A DNA stretch of 64,000 bases from Bacteroidales bacterium (GTDB lineage Bacteria > Bacteroidota > Bacteroidia > Bacteroidales > GCA-2748055). A model generated the notes under the pieces. The model saw only the letters and a program-made list of their open reading frames with translations, was not told the origin of the DNA and ran no database searches. The stretch covers positions 1 to 64,000 of the forward strand of contig JAOZQY010000007.1 in NCBI GenBank assembly GCA_029931975.1, given 5' to 3'. Every line of letters starts with the position of its first letter. Positions within the stretch are counted from its first letter, which is position 1. Made by a program: the position numbers and the translations under genes. Below are positions 25,769 to 36,346 of the stretch, piece after piece.

Positions 25769-28700
25769 TCAGCATACTTTTCACAGATTTATTCTACTGC
25801 TGACAGCTGCCGTTTTTATGGTGGTGGGGATCATATCTGCCACCCTATTCAGGGAGGCTGGCTACTCACAGAAAGATGCCCGCAGCTTTGAAGCTATATT
25901 GCATAAGAAGGAGCGTCTTCTGAAAGAGGAGTTCCGGGAACTGGAAACCCTTCTTTTAAAAGATCATTCCACCGGAGTGCCTGACTGGAAATCTGCAGAA
26001 TACCAGGAGCTTGCCAGCAGAAAGGGAATCTATATTTTCTATTATGACCACGGAGAATTGAAATACTGGTCCGATCATTCAGTGCCCGTGCCGGATCGAT
26101 GGAGACCACGACTGAACCGGGTTTTTATCTCATGGAGGAATGCGGATTATGTGTCGGTAATTCGACCTTTCAGTAAGGGGATGCTTGTGGGGTTGATAGA
26201 GGTGAAGACTCACTATCCCACTCATAATGAGTTTTTAATCAATGAGTTTCAGCAGGATTTTAATCTTGATCCTGCGGTGGAGATCGAATTTTTTGAAGCC
26301 GATGGCTCCGAATCTGTTTATAATGATGCAGGGGAGTATTTGTTTTCACTTGATTTCTCAGGAGCCAGGCCCATGTCGGCCGGATTAAAGGTCCTGGGCA
26401 TATGTAGCGTGATATTCTCAATCCTCTTGTCTTTTATGGGCTTCTGCTCCATTTTGAGACATAGTTCAGGAAGGAAAAGACATTGGTGGCTTGCCGCAAT
26501 AACTCTGCTTATTGTTTCCATTGTTGTGGCGGTAGGCAAGTACTCCTTCCCCGCATTGTTAACGGATACAGAGCTGTTCCAGCCTGAACTGTTTGCCAGT
26601 CGTCTATTCCCTTCGCTGGGGACCCTGCTGGTATTCTCACTGGCGGCGTTGGCTCTGGGGGCACTCTATTACCTGTTTGGAAACCTGGAAAAGATCGAAT
26701 CGCTGCGCTGGAAAAGAGGATTAGCTACCCTGATGTTTGTACTTGCCACTCTGTTTCTCCTTATTATTGAGTACTTGATCAGTATTCTGGTACTGGACTC
26801 CAATATTTCTTTTGAAGCGCACCGGATAACCACCTTTACCTGGAGCACTATGGTCGGTCTGACCATCATCATTAGTTGGTTTTTCCTTCTGGGAATGGCT
26901 CTTGACAAAGCCATCGTACTGCTGTCGGGAGTAGGATCGAAATCTTTGTTCTACGGATTTATTTCCATATCACTAAGCTTCCTGCTTGCCCTGATTTTCC
27001 CGGGTTTGAAGAGTTCCTGGCCGGGCTGGATTGGCCTCCTGTTAATCCTGAGCGCTCAGATTTATATGCGCTATCATCATCCCGGACGAATCCCCTTTTC
27101 CCGTTTTATTTTTCTTGTCCTGTTTATCTCCATCTTTATGACCATCCGTTTTCAGGAGAATAACCGTATAAACCTGGCACGTGAGCGGGAGGTAGAAGCA
27201 GTTAAGCTGTCTTCGGAGCACGATCCGGTGGCAGAGATGCTTTTTAGTGATATGTCCATGGCCATCCGCAATGATTCAATCTTTGCCACTTACCTGAACC
27301 TGCCAGATCCGGATATTGAACAGGTGGTAAACAGGCTAAGGCGCAACTACCTGTCTGGTTACTGGACCAAATATGATTTGTGGGTAACTGTCTGTCGTCC
27401 CGAAGATGACGTCTATTTGGAACCGCCCGATGATGAATACCAGCATTGCTACACCTTTTTCGATGAAATGATCCAGGAGAGCGGTATGGAGATTCCCCAG
27501 AGCGACTTTTATTTTCTCGATAATCTGAATGGCAGGATCTCTTACCTGGCTGCAATCCCTTATTACAGGGCCGAGAGCGAACACCGGGTCTATATTGAGC
27601 TTGATTCAAAGATCTTTTCCGAAGAGCTGGGATATCCCGAACTACTGCTTGATGATAATTTCAGCTCCTATACCAGTACCCGCTTTTCTTATGCCAAGTA
27701 TACCGGGGGTGAATTATTTGCCAGAGGCGGGGATTTTCCATACAGGACAAGCAGTTCCTTCTACACCAGCAGGAAGCATGATTTTGAGACCATTCAGACA
27801 GGCAGGTATGATCATAGCATTTACAATGTGGATGATCAGAACACCATTATTGTAGGCAGTCCCTCCATTAGCATGGTCGATAACCTGATCTCCTTTTCCT
27901 ATCTCTTTGCACTTAATTTCCTCGTGCTGGCCCTGGGTTATCTTCTTACCATTCGTCTTCTGAAACCAGCCTTTAACTGGAGTTTTAAGAACCGGATTCA
28001 GTACTCCCTGGTGGGAATCCTCTTTCTAACTTTCGTCCTGATCTGTGCAGGGACCATTTATTTCATTATCCAGCAATACAGTGTGGAGCAAAACGATAAC
28101 CTGAGGAACACCATGCGGTCGGTCTACATAGAACTGGTTCATAAGCTGGAATTTGAGGAGGACCTGGAGAACTGGTCGTCCGATAGCTATTACAACCTGG
28201 ATGAGCTCTTACGGAAGTTCTCAAATGTGTTTTATACCGATATTAATCTCTATAATCAGGAAGGGAACCTGCTGGCTACCTCCCGGTCGGAAATTTTCGA
28301 CCGGCAGTTGTTGAGTTACAGGATGAATCGGCAGGTGTATGAAAATCTGACCCAGGGAAAGGCGTCGGAATATATTCATAATGAATGTATTGGCAGAATG
28401 AATTATATCTCAGCCTATGTTCCCCTGATGAACAGCGAAAATAAGTTCCTGGCCTACCTGAACCTGCCCTACTTTACCCAGTCGGGGGCACTTGCCAGGG
28501 ATGTGACGAATCTGGTGGTGGCAGTGATCAATGTATATCTGATCCTGATGTTGCTTATCCTGCTGCTGAGTGTTATTCTTTCCGATAGGATCACCCAACC
28601 TCTCAGGATGATCCAGAACCGCATTGCCCAGGTGAGTCTCAGTCAGAAAAACGAGATGATCCGCTATGAGCGCAGCGATGAGATACGTGGACTGGTGGAG

Positions 28701-29441
28701 GAGTATAATTACATGGTGCAGGAGCTTGAGCGAAGTGCCGGATTACTGGCACAGTCGGAACGGGAATCTGCCTGGCGTGAGATGGCCAAGCAGATAGCTC
28801 ATGAGATCAAGAATCCGCTTACTCCCATGAAGCTTAATGTGCAGCATTTACAGCGTGCCGTTGCCGAGGGCAAGGACGATCCTGAAATGGTGAACAGGAT
28901 CTCGCTTACACTTATTGAGCAGATAGATTCCTTGTCAGCCATTGCACGGGAGTTTTCCGATTTTGCAAAAATGCCCAAGGCCAAACATACCAGGATCAAC
29001 CTGGTTTCCAAGCTTGCCAATTTGCATCAGCTTTTTGATGCCAGTGACAGGACTAAGATTAATATAGACCTGGGGGGATATAAAAAGGTTTATGTGATGG
29101 CCGATAAGGAGCAGTTGATGAGGGTTTTTATCAACCTTGTGAAAAACGGACTTCAGTCGATCCCGGAGGGAAGGGAGGGAGTTATCAGGATAAAGCTGGA
29201 ACATGAGGCCGGACAGATGGTGAAAATTTCCTTTAGCGATAATGGAAAAGGAATCCCCGAGGAGATCAGGGATAAGCTCTTTCAACCCAATTTTACAACC
29301 AAGTCGGGTGGAATGGGAATGGGCCTGGCGATCACCCATAATATTATCCGATCGCAGGGAGGAAGGATCTGGTATGACACTGTTTTGCATCAGGGCACGA
29401 CCTTCTTTGTGGAGCTACCTGAATCCATAGAAAAAAGTTAA
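25761..29441 (+). CDS. very large multi-pass sensor histidine kinase (NtrY-like output)
   Basis: A 1226-residue membrane kinase. One membrane segment near the N-terminus, a ~180-residue outside region, seven or more segments at ~208-470, a second outside domain (~480-690), segments at ~695-725 and ~745-770, a third outside domain (~775-905) and a last segment (~910-935). Then HAMP (~930-985), HisKA with phospho-acceptor His1014 in KQIAHEIKNPLTPMKLN, and HATPase_c with INLVKNGLQSI, DNGKGIP and GGMGMGLAITHNII. The catalytic part resembles NtrY. It overlaps rlmH by 8 bp. No response regulator is next to it, so its partner must be elsewhere. Confidence 0.87.
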   Translation: MRDQHTFHRFILLLTAAVFMVVGIISATLFREAGYSQKDARSFEAILHKKERLLKEEFRELETLLLKDHSTGVPDWKSAEYQELASRKGIYIFYYDHGELKYWSDHSVPVPDRWRPRLNRVFISWRNADYVSVIRPFSKGMLVGLIEVKTHYPTHNEFLINEFQQDFNLDPAVEIEFFEADGSESVYNDAGEYLFSLDFSGARPMSAGLKVLGICSVIFSILLSFMGFCSILRHSSGRKRHWWLAAITLLIVSIVVAVGKYSFPALLTDTELFQPELFASRLFPSLGTLLVFSLAALALGALYYLFGNLEKIESLRWKRGLATLMFVLATLFLLIIEYLISILVLDSNISFEAHRITTFTWSTMVGLTIIISWFFLLGMALDKAIVLLSGVGSKSLFYGFISISLSFLLALIFPGLKSSWPGWIGLLLILSAQIYMRYHHPGRIPFSRFIFLVLFISIFMTIRFQENNRINLAREREVEAVKLSSEHDPVAEMLFSDMSMAIRNDSIFATYLNLPDPDIEQVVNRLRRNYLSGYWTKYDLWVTVCRPEDDVYLEPPDDEYQHCYTFFDEMIQESGMEIPQSDFYFLDNLNGRISYLAAIPYYRAESEHRVYIELDSKIFSEELGYPELLLDDNFSSYTSTRFSYAKYTGGELFARGGDFPYRTSSSFYTSRKHDFETIQTGRYDHSIYNVDDQNTIIVGSPSISMVDNLISFSYLFALNFLVLALGYLLTIRLLKPAFNWSFKNRIQYSLVGILFLTFVLICAGTIYFIIQQYSVEQNDNLRNTMRSVYIELVHKLEFEEDLENWSSDSYYNLDELLRKFSNVFYTDINLYNQEGNLLATSRSEIFDRQLLSYRMNRQVYENLTQGKASEYIHNECIGRMNYISAYVPLMNSENKFLAYLNLPYFTQSGALARDVTNLVVAVINVYLILMLLILLLSVILSDRITQPLRMIQNRIAQVSLSQKNEMIRYERSDEIRGLVEEYNYMVQELERSAGLLAQSERESAWREMAKQIAHEIKNPLTPMKLNVQHLQRAVAEGKDDPEMVNRISLTLIEQIDSLSAIAREFSDFAKMPKAKHTRINLVSKLANLHQLFDASDRTKINIDLGGYKKVYVMADKEQLMRVFINLVKNGLQSIPEGREGVIRIKLEHEAGQMVKISFSDNGKGIPEEIRDKLFQPNFTTKSGGMGMGLAITHNIIRSQGGRIWYDTVLHQGTTFFVELPESIEKS

Positions 29442-29493
29442 GAGGCATTTTATTTTTTGCTATATTTCGATTTGATTGCTTTAAAACCCTGAA

Positions 29494-32400
29494 TTGAATC
29501 AAAAAAGAGTCATATTTCTGTTTTTCCTTCTGCTGGGTTTTTCTATGCGGCCAGCTTTTCCCCAATCATCTACTCCCATAAATGGTGTTATCAATGCCTA
29601 TACTTCTGTAAGTGCTATTCTTTGTGAAGAGATAGGAAATTATGATTCCGTGGTGGTGGCCTCTACTGCAGCATTTGCAGTTGGCGATACGGTGATGCTC
29701 TATGGAGTGAAGGGCGCGATGATTGGCGACAGCATTGATTTTACACCCGGCAGTAGTCCTGCCTATGCACCCGGTGAGGATGCACAGCAACCCGGGAATA
29801 CCGGTAGATATGCCTTTATGATTATCAGGGAAGTGATTAATCCTGGTAATATCCTGGTGTTTAATGTCACTCTTGATCCGGAATTCAAGCCCATGGTGGA
29901 AGGGGAGATGGTTCAGTTAATTCGGGTGCCTTCCTTTCGTAATGCCACAGTGACCTCAGCCGGTCTTACATCTGAATCATGGAATCCCATAGGTGGAACC
30001 GGAGGGGTGGTGGCCCTGTTTGTACAGGGAGTGCTTGAGCTTGATGGCGATATTGATGTGAGTGGGAGAGGCTTCCATGGTGCGCCCGGGAGTTCGGACC
30101 CGGAATACAACGGCGATTGCTCCTCTGCAGATACCATGCTTTATTACAAGCACTTTTATCCCTATGCCGATCTTCGGGCAGGTTTGAAGGGAGAGGGAAC
30201 CACCGATACAGTTTTTCATGGCATTGGAGGAATGCGCGGAAAGGCTTCCAGTATTAATGGAGGAGGCGGAGGAATTGGACGTCTGGCAGGTGGTGGTGGA
30301 GGTTCTAATTTCTCGTTCGGTGCGCGTGGTGGAGCGGAATCCAGCTATTGCAGTCCGGGAGTTTCTGTTACAGGGGGCGCAGGAGGTTTTGCCCTGGGGC
30401 GTCCCGGCTGGTACTATGTAAATAATCATGCAGGCGCCGGCAATCGTATATTTTTCGGAGGTGGTGGCGGATCCGGAACCCTGATAGCTGGTGCTAGCTC
30501 CACGGATGGAGCCGATGGAGGCGGAATCGTGGTGATTGTGGCCGATACCATTTTTGGGAATGGGCACGAGATCAGAGCCAATGGAGCCAATGTTGCCGGA
30601 TTGGCAGTAAACGGTGCCGGTGGTGGTGGTGGCGGCGGTGGCTGCATTATCCTGGATGTGGCCGGATATAAATCCACAGTTGATCTTAGGGCTGTGGGAG
30701 GAAATGGCGGGAATACTATTGGAACGGATACCACCGGGATGGGAGGAGCTGGCGGTGGCGGTATTTACTGGCTGGCCGGAGATACACATCCGGGTGTCAA
30801 CCCTGATTTTTCCATGGGTACTAACGGAAGTTATGGTCCTTATAATCCCCTGGGAGCACCCGGTCTGCCGGGTCAAACGAATGACCTGGTAACACCCCTG
30901 CGGGGCTTTCTTTTTAACCCGGTACCCGGCGAGTTTACCTACTGTTCTGATATGGATCCTGATCCCATTGTTACTTCCGAGCCCAAAGGGGGAGATGGTA
31001 CTTACACCTACCAGTGGATAGATAGTTCAAGTACGCAGAATTACTGGGCCAACATTCCCCTGGCCATCAACAAGGACTATGATCCGGGAATACTTACTGA
31101 TACCATTTATTACAGGCGAATTGTGTATTCCCTCTCGGGAACCCTGGCCGACACCAGTTTTCTTATAAGTGTTAATATTCACCCGGCCATTACCGATAAT
31201 ACCATAGCCGCTGCCGATACGGTTTGCTCCGGAAACGCCCCCATCCTCTTTGAACCCTCATCCACCATAGGAGGAGGACCCACCGGGGGAAGCTTCACTT
31301 ACAAATGGCAGCATATGCCCGATGGGGACCCTGGCTTCACGGATATTTCCGCGGTTACTACAGATCCCGACTACCAGTCGCCGGGTCTGACCACTACAAC
31401 TGAATTCCGGAGGATCGCCTATGCCGGGGTTTGTGTCGATACCTCCAATGCCGAAGAGGTGAGGGTTCTGGAAACCATCACCGGAAATGATATCACTCCC
31501 TATGATACCATCTGTATCAATACCGTTCCGGACCAGATCACAGGCCCGTTCCCTTCAAACGGCGATCAGGCCGATATTCGTTACCAGTGGCTTAGCTCCA
31601 TCGATCCCCTGGTGATGGGCTCACTGATACCGGGCGAAACAGGCCTGAGCTATCAGTCTCCGGCCCTGAACCAGACCACCTATATTCGAAGGGTGGTGCT
31701 TTCGGGGAATGACAACGCCTGCAGGGATACCAGTGCTTTTGTTGAGATACTTAATGTTCCCGATATCTTCAACAACACCATTGCTGCCTCGCAGACTGTC
31801 TGTCAGGAGGATACACCAGATCCGCTGACTGCCGGCACACCCGGAGGAGGATATATGAGTCAGTACACATACACCTGGATCTCCAGTACCGATGAGAGTA
31901 ACTGGGCACCTGCCACGGGGGGAGGGGATAACGATGTACGCAGCAATTTTAATCCCGGGGCCATGATGGACGGCGATACCACCTGGTACCGCAGGGTGGT
32001 TGCATCGGGAGGACTGGAACTGGTATGCAAGGATACCAGCGATTTTATTGTAATCAATGTGCTTCCGTCCATTAGCAACAATGTAATAACACCTGCAGAC
32101 GATCTTAAGTGCCAGTGGGAGATGCCCGAAGTGATCACCGGCTCTTTGCCGGGTGGAGGGGCTACCATAGAGGGAAATGACCCGAGCAGGAGCTATCGTT
32201 GGGAACTTGCCCGTGTAGATGGGGAGCCGGTTTCGGGCGAGTGGACTCATCCCACATCCGGTGCGGATGCCCAGCACTATACCGATCCCGATCAGCTTGT
32301 AACGGATGTGGATCGCTGGTACCAGCGGATCGTTGTTAGTGGTCCTGCCGGACAGTGTATCGATACCTCCAACCTGGTTCACCTGGTGGTTCATTCCGAA

Positions 32401-33942
32401 ATTACGGCCAATGCCATTGATAACAACGAGGCCATCTGTTTTAATGATAGCAGGCCCCTGCGGCATCTATCCCTGGCGGGAGGAGAAGATACCATTGCTC
32501 CCGTATATACCTGGCGCCGTTGGCTGGAGGGAGAGACTTCGGCCGATGCAGTGCCCATAGCTGGCTCCGATCAGCAAGCTTTTTTGAGCGGACCTTATTC
32601 CGATCCGGCTACCCTGGTCTATTATTACGATCGGGTGGTACAGATCGGAGCCTGTCTGGATACTTCCAATGCCATGCAGGTGACTGTAATGCAGTTGCCC
32701 GGCGGGGAGCTGAGCGATATGGACTTTACGGCCTGCGAAAAGGATACGGTTCTGCAGGTGAATCTCAATATGGGAGCTTTGATTGCAGGGCACTATGTGA
32801 CTCCCTGGAACATATATCTCAAGGATGGGGTGCATACGGGGATCGGACCCGGATCGCTGGGTCAGGATATGGATACCATGGGTATCGTAATGGATACCGA
32901 TGGAGCCGATCACGTAAGCTATAGCTATGAAATAGAATCCATTCGTTACTACCCTGAAGGGGATGACTATGCCTGTATCTCTCCGGCAGCTAACCTTCCT
33001 GATAATCCGGTTGTGGTGGCCCTCTCCCGCAGACCCGATCCGCAAATTCTTGTGGATGGAGCAGCCCGTGATAGTTTCAAGGTTTGCAACACTACTGCCA
33101 CCCTGCAGTTTATGCCTGATAACGGAACCCTGAGCAAATGGAGCAATCCGGCCGGATCTGTATTCTTCACCTCTGGTGCGGAACCCAATGAGCAAAAGGT
33201 CTCCATTCCCAACAATCACGATGATTATGGAGAATACCGGATTTTTATAAAGAGTGAGGCGGGCGACTGTGCCGGGCTCGATTCCATTGATTTGCATTTC
33301 TTTGAACAGCCAGAACCCGCTTTTGCAGGCGAGGATACCATGCTCTTCCTGATCAACTCCGTCAAGCTGAAGGCAGATCCTCCAACAGCGGGCACAGGTA
33401 CCTGGAGTCTCAGCGTGGGCGGGGGTATTATTGCAGACGAAAATGATCCCAATACCTATGTGTATGAACTGGGTATGGGAGAGGAAAACACCTTCACCTG
33501 GTTGGTGGAAAATGGGGAGGATGAAGGGAAATGTACAAGCAGCAATGATGTTACCATAGTACTGCGCAACGAAGTAAAAAAGTACAATGGTTTCTCGCCA
33601 GGTAATGGCGATATGATGAATGAGTATTACATCATGCAGGGACTGCCTTATGCGGACGAGTTTGAAGTCTCCTTTTTCAATTCCCTGGGGAATATAGTCC
33701 GCACCATTGACCAGGATAATGTGGATGAGCTGGTGATCGATCCTTCATTGATCATCAATGGATTGAGGGATGACGAGATGGTGATCTGGGATGGCCGGGC
33801 AGACAATGGGAACCTGGTTCCTTCAGGTACGTACTATTTTGTAGTCACATTTATTATGCATCAACGGGATTATCAGACCGGAGAGATTACCCGGACCGAT
33901 ACTTATGAATTTAAAGATTATGTGGTAGTAGTACGCGAATAG
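29494..33942 (+). CDS. large T9SS type B surface protein (gliding-motility-associated C-terminal domain)
   Basis: A 1482-residue exported protein: signal peptide (to PAFPQ, ~residue 26), a glycine-rich region (~240-440 with many GGGG/GGAGG runs), at least six repeated ~80-residue units around DTS, YRRIV and TITxN-like motifs (~480-1090), and a C-terminal type B sorting domain (~1390-1482; VKKYNGFSPGNGDMMNEYY...VIWDGRADNGNLVPSGTYYFVV). Such CHU_C-type domains direct T9SS export with a PorP/SprF-type partner. The start is TTG at 29494. It is followed 1 bp later by the porP/sprF-like gene. Probably an adhesin or surface filament; ligand unknown. Confidence 0.87.
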   Translation: MNQKRVIFLFFLLLGFSMRPAFPQSSTPINGVINAYTSVSAILCEEIGNYDSVVVASTAAFAVGDTVMLYGVKGAMIGDSIDFTPGSSPAYAPGEDAQQPGNTGRYAFMIIREVINPGNILVFNVTLDPEFKPMVEGEMVQLIRVPSFRNATVTSAGLTSESWNPIGGTGGVVALFVQGVLELDGDIDVSGRGFHGAPGSSDPEYNGDCSSADTMLYYKHFYPYADLRAGLKGEGTTDTVFHGIGGMRGKASSINGGGGGIGRLAGGGGGSNFSFGARGGAESSYCSPGVSVTGGAGGFALGRPGWYYVNNHAGAGNRIFFGGGGGSGTLIAGASSTDGADGGGIVVIVADTIFGNGHEIRANGANVAGLAVNGAGGGGGGGGCIILDVAGYKSTVDLRAVGGNGGNTIGTDTTGMGGAGGGGIYWLAGDTHPGVNPDFSMGTNGSYGPYNPLGAPGLPGQTNDLVTPLRGFLFNPVPGEFTYCSDMDPDPIVTSEPKGGDGTYTYQWIDSSSTQNYWANIPLAINKDYDPGILTDTIYYRRIVYSLSGTLADTSFLISVNIHPAITDNTIAAADTVCSGNAPILFEPSSTIGGGPTGGSFTYKWQHMPDGDPGFTDISAVTTDPDYQSPGLTTTTEFRRIAYAGVCVDTSNAEEVRVLETITGNDITPYDTICINTVPDQITGPFPSNGDQADIRYQWLSSIDPLVMGSLIPGETGLSYQSPALNQTTYIRRVVLSGNDNACRDTSAFVEILNVPDIFNNTIAASQTVCQEDTPDPLTAGTPGGGYMSQYTYTWISSTDESNWAPATGGGDNDVRSNFNPGAMMDGDTTWYRRVVASGGLELVCKDTSDFIVINVLPSISNNVITPADDLKCQWEMPEVITGSLPGGGATIEGNDPSRSYRWELARVDGEPVSGEWTHPTSGADAQHYTDPDQLVTDVDRWYQRIVVSGPAGQCIDTSNLVHLVVHSEITANAIDNNEAICFNDSRPLRHLSLAGGEDTIAPVYTWRRWLEGETSADAVPIAGSDQQAFLSGPYSDPATLVYYYDRVVQIGACLDTSNAMQVTVMQLPGGELSDMDFTACEKDTVLQVNLNMGALIAGHYVTPWNIYLKDGVHTGIGPGSLGQDMDTMGIVMDTDGADHVSYSYEIESIRYYPEGDDYACISPAANLPDNPVVVALSRRPDPQILVDGAARDSFKVCNTTATLQFMPDNGTLSKWSNPAGSVFFTSGAEPNEQKVSIPNNHDDYGEYRIFIKSEAGDCAGLDSIDLHFFEQPEPAFAGEDTMLFLINSVKLKADPPTAGTGTWSLSVGGGIIADENDPNTYVYELGMGEENTFTWLVENGEDEGKCTSSNDVTIVLRNEVKKYNGFSPGNGDMMNEYYIMQGLPYADEFEVSFFNSLGNIVRTIDQDNVDELVIDPSLIINGLRDDEMVIWDGRADNGNLVPSGTYYFVVTFIMHQRDYQTGEITRTDTYEFKDYVVVVRE

Positions 33943-33943
33943 G

Positions 33944-34864
33944 ATGAAAAGAAAATTGCTCATATGGATTTTACTGACAGTGCTTGTTTCCGGTACTGCC
34001 CAGAATACCCTGATTCCATCGGTGAGCAATTACCACCTTACCTGGACCACCATTAACCCGGCTTTTTCAGGTTTCCGGGATGCCATCAGCATCAGCTCCC
34101 TTTATCGCTCCTCACTTTATGGAGAGCTTGGTCCCAGCGATATGCAGCTGAATGTGCACACTCCCCTGGGCAATTCAAAGGTGGCCGTGGGTGGAGTAGT
34201 GGCCTATAATAATATCCCCGAAGTGCAGAACCTATATTCCATCATGAGCACCTATGCTTACAGGATATACCTGGGCAGCGGGCGGCTGGCTTTTGGGCTT
34301 TCGGCCGGAATGTATGGGGTAAACAGCGATCTCAGTGGTATTGACCTGAGGGATTCTGGCGATCCGGCCTTTCCAACAGAAGCCTATCAGCGCTGGTTCC
34401 CCAACTTTGGGACAGGGATTTTATATTATACATCGAACTTATTTGTGGGGCTATCGGTTCCCGAGCTTCTATCCATACCAACCGAGAGCCAGGGCATCGG
34501 CAATTTTAATTATGAGAACTACAGATTTATTCTTATAGGGGCCTACCAGTTTAATTTCAGTGAAGCTTTCCGTCTGAAACCAGCACTAATGGTTGATTAT
34601 AACCAGGCCTCAACCTCTTTTAAGGCAAGTTTGAATATGGGTTTCCTGGATTCAAAGGTCTATGTGGGCGGGGCCTATCAATATCCCAATTTTGCCATTG
34701 CGCTTCTTAACTTCCAGGTAAATCCACAATGGCTGATTGGGTATGCCTATACCATTAATACAGGACCGGTTCGCACCTATCTGGGAGGGAGTCATGAAAT
34801 TGTTCTGCGTTGGGAGTTAAGACCGGTGATCCGGACCATCCCCGACGATCCATTCTATTTTTAG
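33944..34864 (+). CDS. PorP/SprF-family T9SS membrane protein
   Basis: A 306-residue outer-membrane beta-barrel with a signal peptide (to ~SGTAQ, residue 21) and the family start NYHLTWTTINPAFSGFRDAISISSLYRS, which is the typical PorP/SprF motif (NPAFAG...). These proteins anchor or help export a cognate type B T9SS cargo encoded next to them; here the 1482-residue protein directly upstream (1-bp gap) fits. The PD40/PKD gene follows 3 bp later, so the three form one operon. Confidence 0.9.
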   Translation: MKRKLLIWILLTVLVSGTAQNTLIPSVSNYHLTWTTINPAFSGFRDAISISSLYRSSLYGELGPSDMQLNVHTPLGNSKVAVGGVVAYNNIPEVQNLYSIMSTYAYRIYLGSGRLAFGLSAGMYGVNSDLSGIDLRDSGDPAFPTEAYQRWFPNFGTGILYYTSNLFVGLSVPELLSIPTESQGIGNFNYENYRFILIGAYQFNFSEAFRLKPALMVDYNQASTSFKASLNMGFLDSKVYVGGAYQYPNFAIALLNFQVNPQWLIGYAYTINTGPVRTYLGGSHEIVLRWELRPVIRTIPDDPFYF

Positions 34865-34867
34865 AAG

Positions 34868-36271
34868 ATGAAGAGAGCGATTTTAGTCATAGGAACACTC
34901 TTAATCCTGCTGCCTGCGGCGGTGGGACAGGATTATTATAAGGTACGCAAGCAGACCAGGATCTCCTCGAATCTGGACGAAGCCTCTGCTGTCCCCTATG
35001 AGGATGGAGTAGTTTATATTACCCAATCGAACAGCGTGGGAGCAAGCAGTCCAACCGATCAAAAAGGTCGTAAACTGTATACCATCTATTTTATGGAAAA
35101 GGGGGGAAGGAAAAAACCCTTCCGAGAAGAACTGGTAAGCCAGAAGCATGAGGGCCCGGTCTCTTTTACGGGCGATTTTAAAACCATGGTTTTTTCCCAG
35201 CAGCGTCCTGTTGCCGGAAGCAGGGTGGATCCACTTGGACTCTATTTTGCGGAAAAGAATGAAGCAGGAGAGTGGATCAATGAAAGGGCTTTTGAGTTCA
35301 ACGACAGAGAGGCCTGGCTCTTTTCTCCTGCGCTGTCGCAAGACGGTCGAACTCTCTATTTTTCAGCTAACTATGAAGGCGGACTTGGGGGGTATGATAT
35401 CTATCGTTCAAAACTCAGGGGTGGGGTGTGGACCAAACCGGAGAACCTGGGGCCTTCAGTCAACAGTCCCGGCAATGAACTCTATCCCTTTATTCACCCA
35501 CTGGGCAGACTTTATTTCTCAACTGATGGACGTGATAATAATGTGGGAGATTTTGATCTGTTTATGACCGCACTGGTAGATGGAAAGTGGATTGAGGCTG
35601 TTAAACTGGATGCGCCTCTAAATGGTCGCACTGGTGATTACCAGGTCTGGTTCAGTGATAACTTTAAGGAAGGGTACCTGACCAGCACCCGCAGGGGCGG
35701 GTCCAAGGATGTCTATGAGATTTCCACAAGAATCCCGGAGTTTACTTCTGCCGAGCCCATAAAAAAGACCTATTATAAATACCAGATCCGCGATCGCAAA
35801 CTGGATACTGTTGATACGGAGTTGTTCAGATATTCATGGGTAATCAACGACACCCTTGAAATCCCCGGGCACGATATTATCTACGAATTTCCCGATACGG
35901 GCACCTATCACCTGGAGTTGCGTGTATTTGATATCCAGCTGGATACCTTGTTGGAGCCGCAGACTTTCAAGACCTTGGCTATCAAGCTGAAGGAGCAGGC
36001 AGTCATAAGTTGTCCCGACACCATTTCTGTTGGTGCCCGGGTGGAGTTTGACGGGCGCAATACTTATTTACCCGGATTTGATGATTTCACATACCTATGG
36101 GATTTTGGCGATGGCAGCTTCGGACAGGGCAAGGTAGTCACCCACTCCTATTTGTACCCCGGAAGATTCCGGGTAACCCTGGGCGTACAGGAGCGACCAA
36201 AAAACCGCAGGGATATTCCTGAAATGCGATCTAACTTCAAGAACGTTATTGTTGTCAATTCCGGACAATAG
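34868..36271 (+). CDS. exported PD40 beta-propeller / PKD-domain protein
   Basis: A 467-residue secreted protein: signal peptide (to ~AAVGQ, residue 18), WD40-like PD40 repeats (~60-290; LFSPALSQDGRTLYFSANYEGGLGGYDIYRS, then LYPFIHPLGRLYFSTDGR) and C-terminal PKD-like domains (~300-460; FTYLWDFGDGSFGQGKVVTHSYLYPG). It lacks the C-terminal OmpA domain seen in PorE and related T9SS peptidoglycan-binding proteins. It is the third gene of the type B cargo operon and may be the periplasmic partner of the PorP/SprF protein. Confidence 0.8.
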   Translation: MKRAILVIGTLLILLPAAVGQDYYKVRKQTRISSNLDEASAVPYEDGVVYITQSNSVGASSPTDQKGRKLYTIYFMEKGGRKKPFREELVSQKHEGPVSFTGDFKTMVFSQQRPVAGSRVDPLGLYFAEKNEAGEWINERAFEFNDREAWLFSPALSQDGRTLYFSANYEGGLGGYDIYRSKLRGGVWTKPENLGPSVNSPGNELYPFIHPLGRLYFSTDGRDNNVGDFDLFMTALVDGKWIEAVKLDAPLNGRTGDYQVWFSDNFKEGYLTSTRRGGSKDVYEISTRIPEFTSAEPIKKTYYKYQIRDRKLDTVDTELFRYSWVINDTLEIPGHDIIYEFPDTGTYHLELRVFDIQLDTLLEPQTFKTLAIKLKEQAVISCPDTISVGARVEFDGRNTYLPGFDDFTYLWDFGDGSFGQGKVVTHSYLYPGRFRVTLGVQERPKNRRDIPEMRSNFKNVIVVNSGQ

Positions 36272-36346
36272 AATTCTGCTTATTTGATAACTCTTATTAA
36301 ACTTGCATGAATTTTGTATATTTTTAATATATATTGAAATTTGATA

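Noticed and set aside
29977..30876. Long minus-strand frame (299 codons) inside the T9SS cargo gene
   Set aside because: It is the shadow of the glycine-rich repeats; low-complexity Thr/Ser/Gly/Ile translation and no start context.
31621..33297. Two further long minus-strand frames (281 and 276 codons) in the same gene
   Set aside because: Antisense shadows caused by codon bias of the real plus-strand gene, without recognisable domains.
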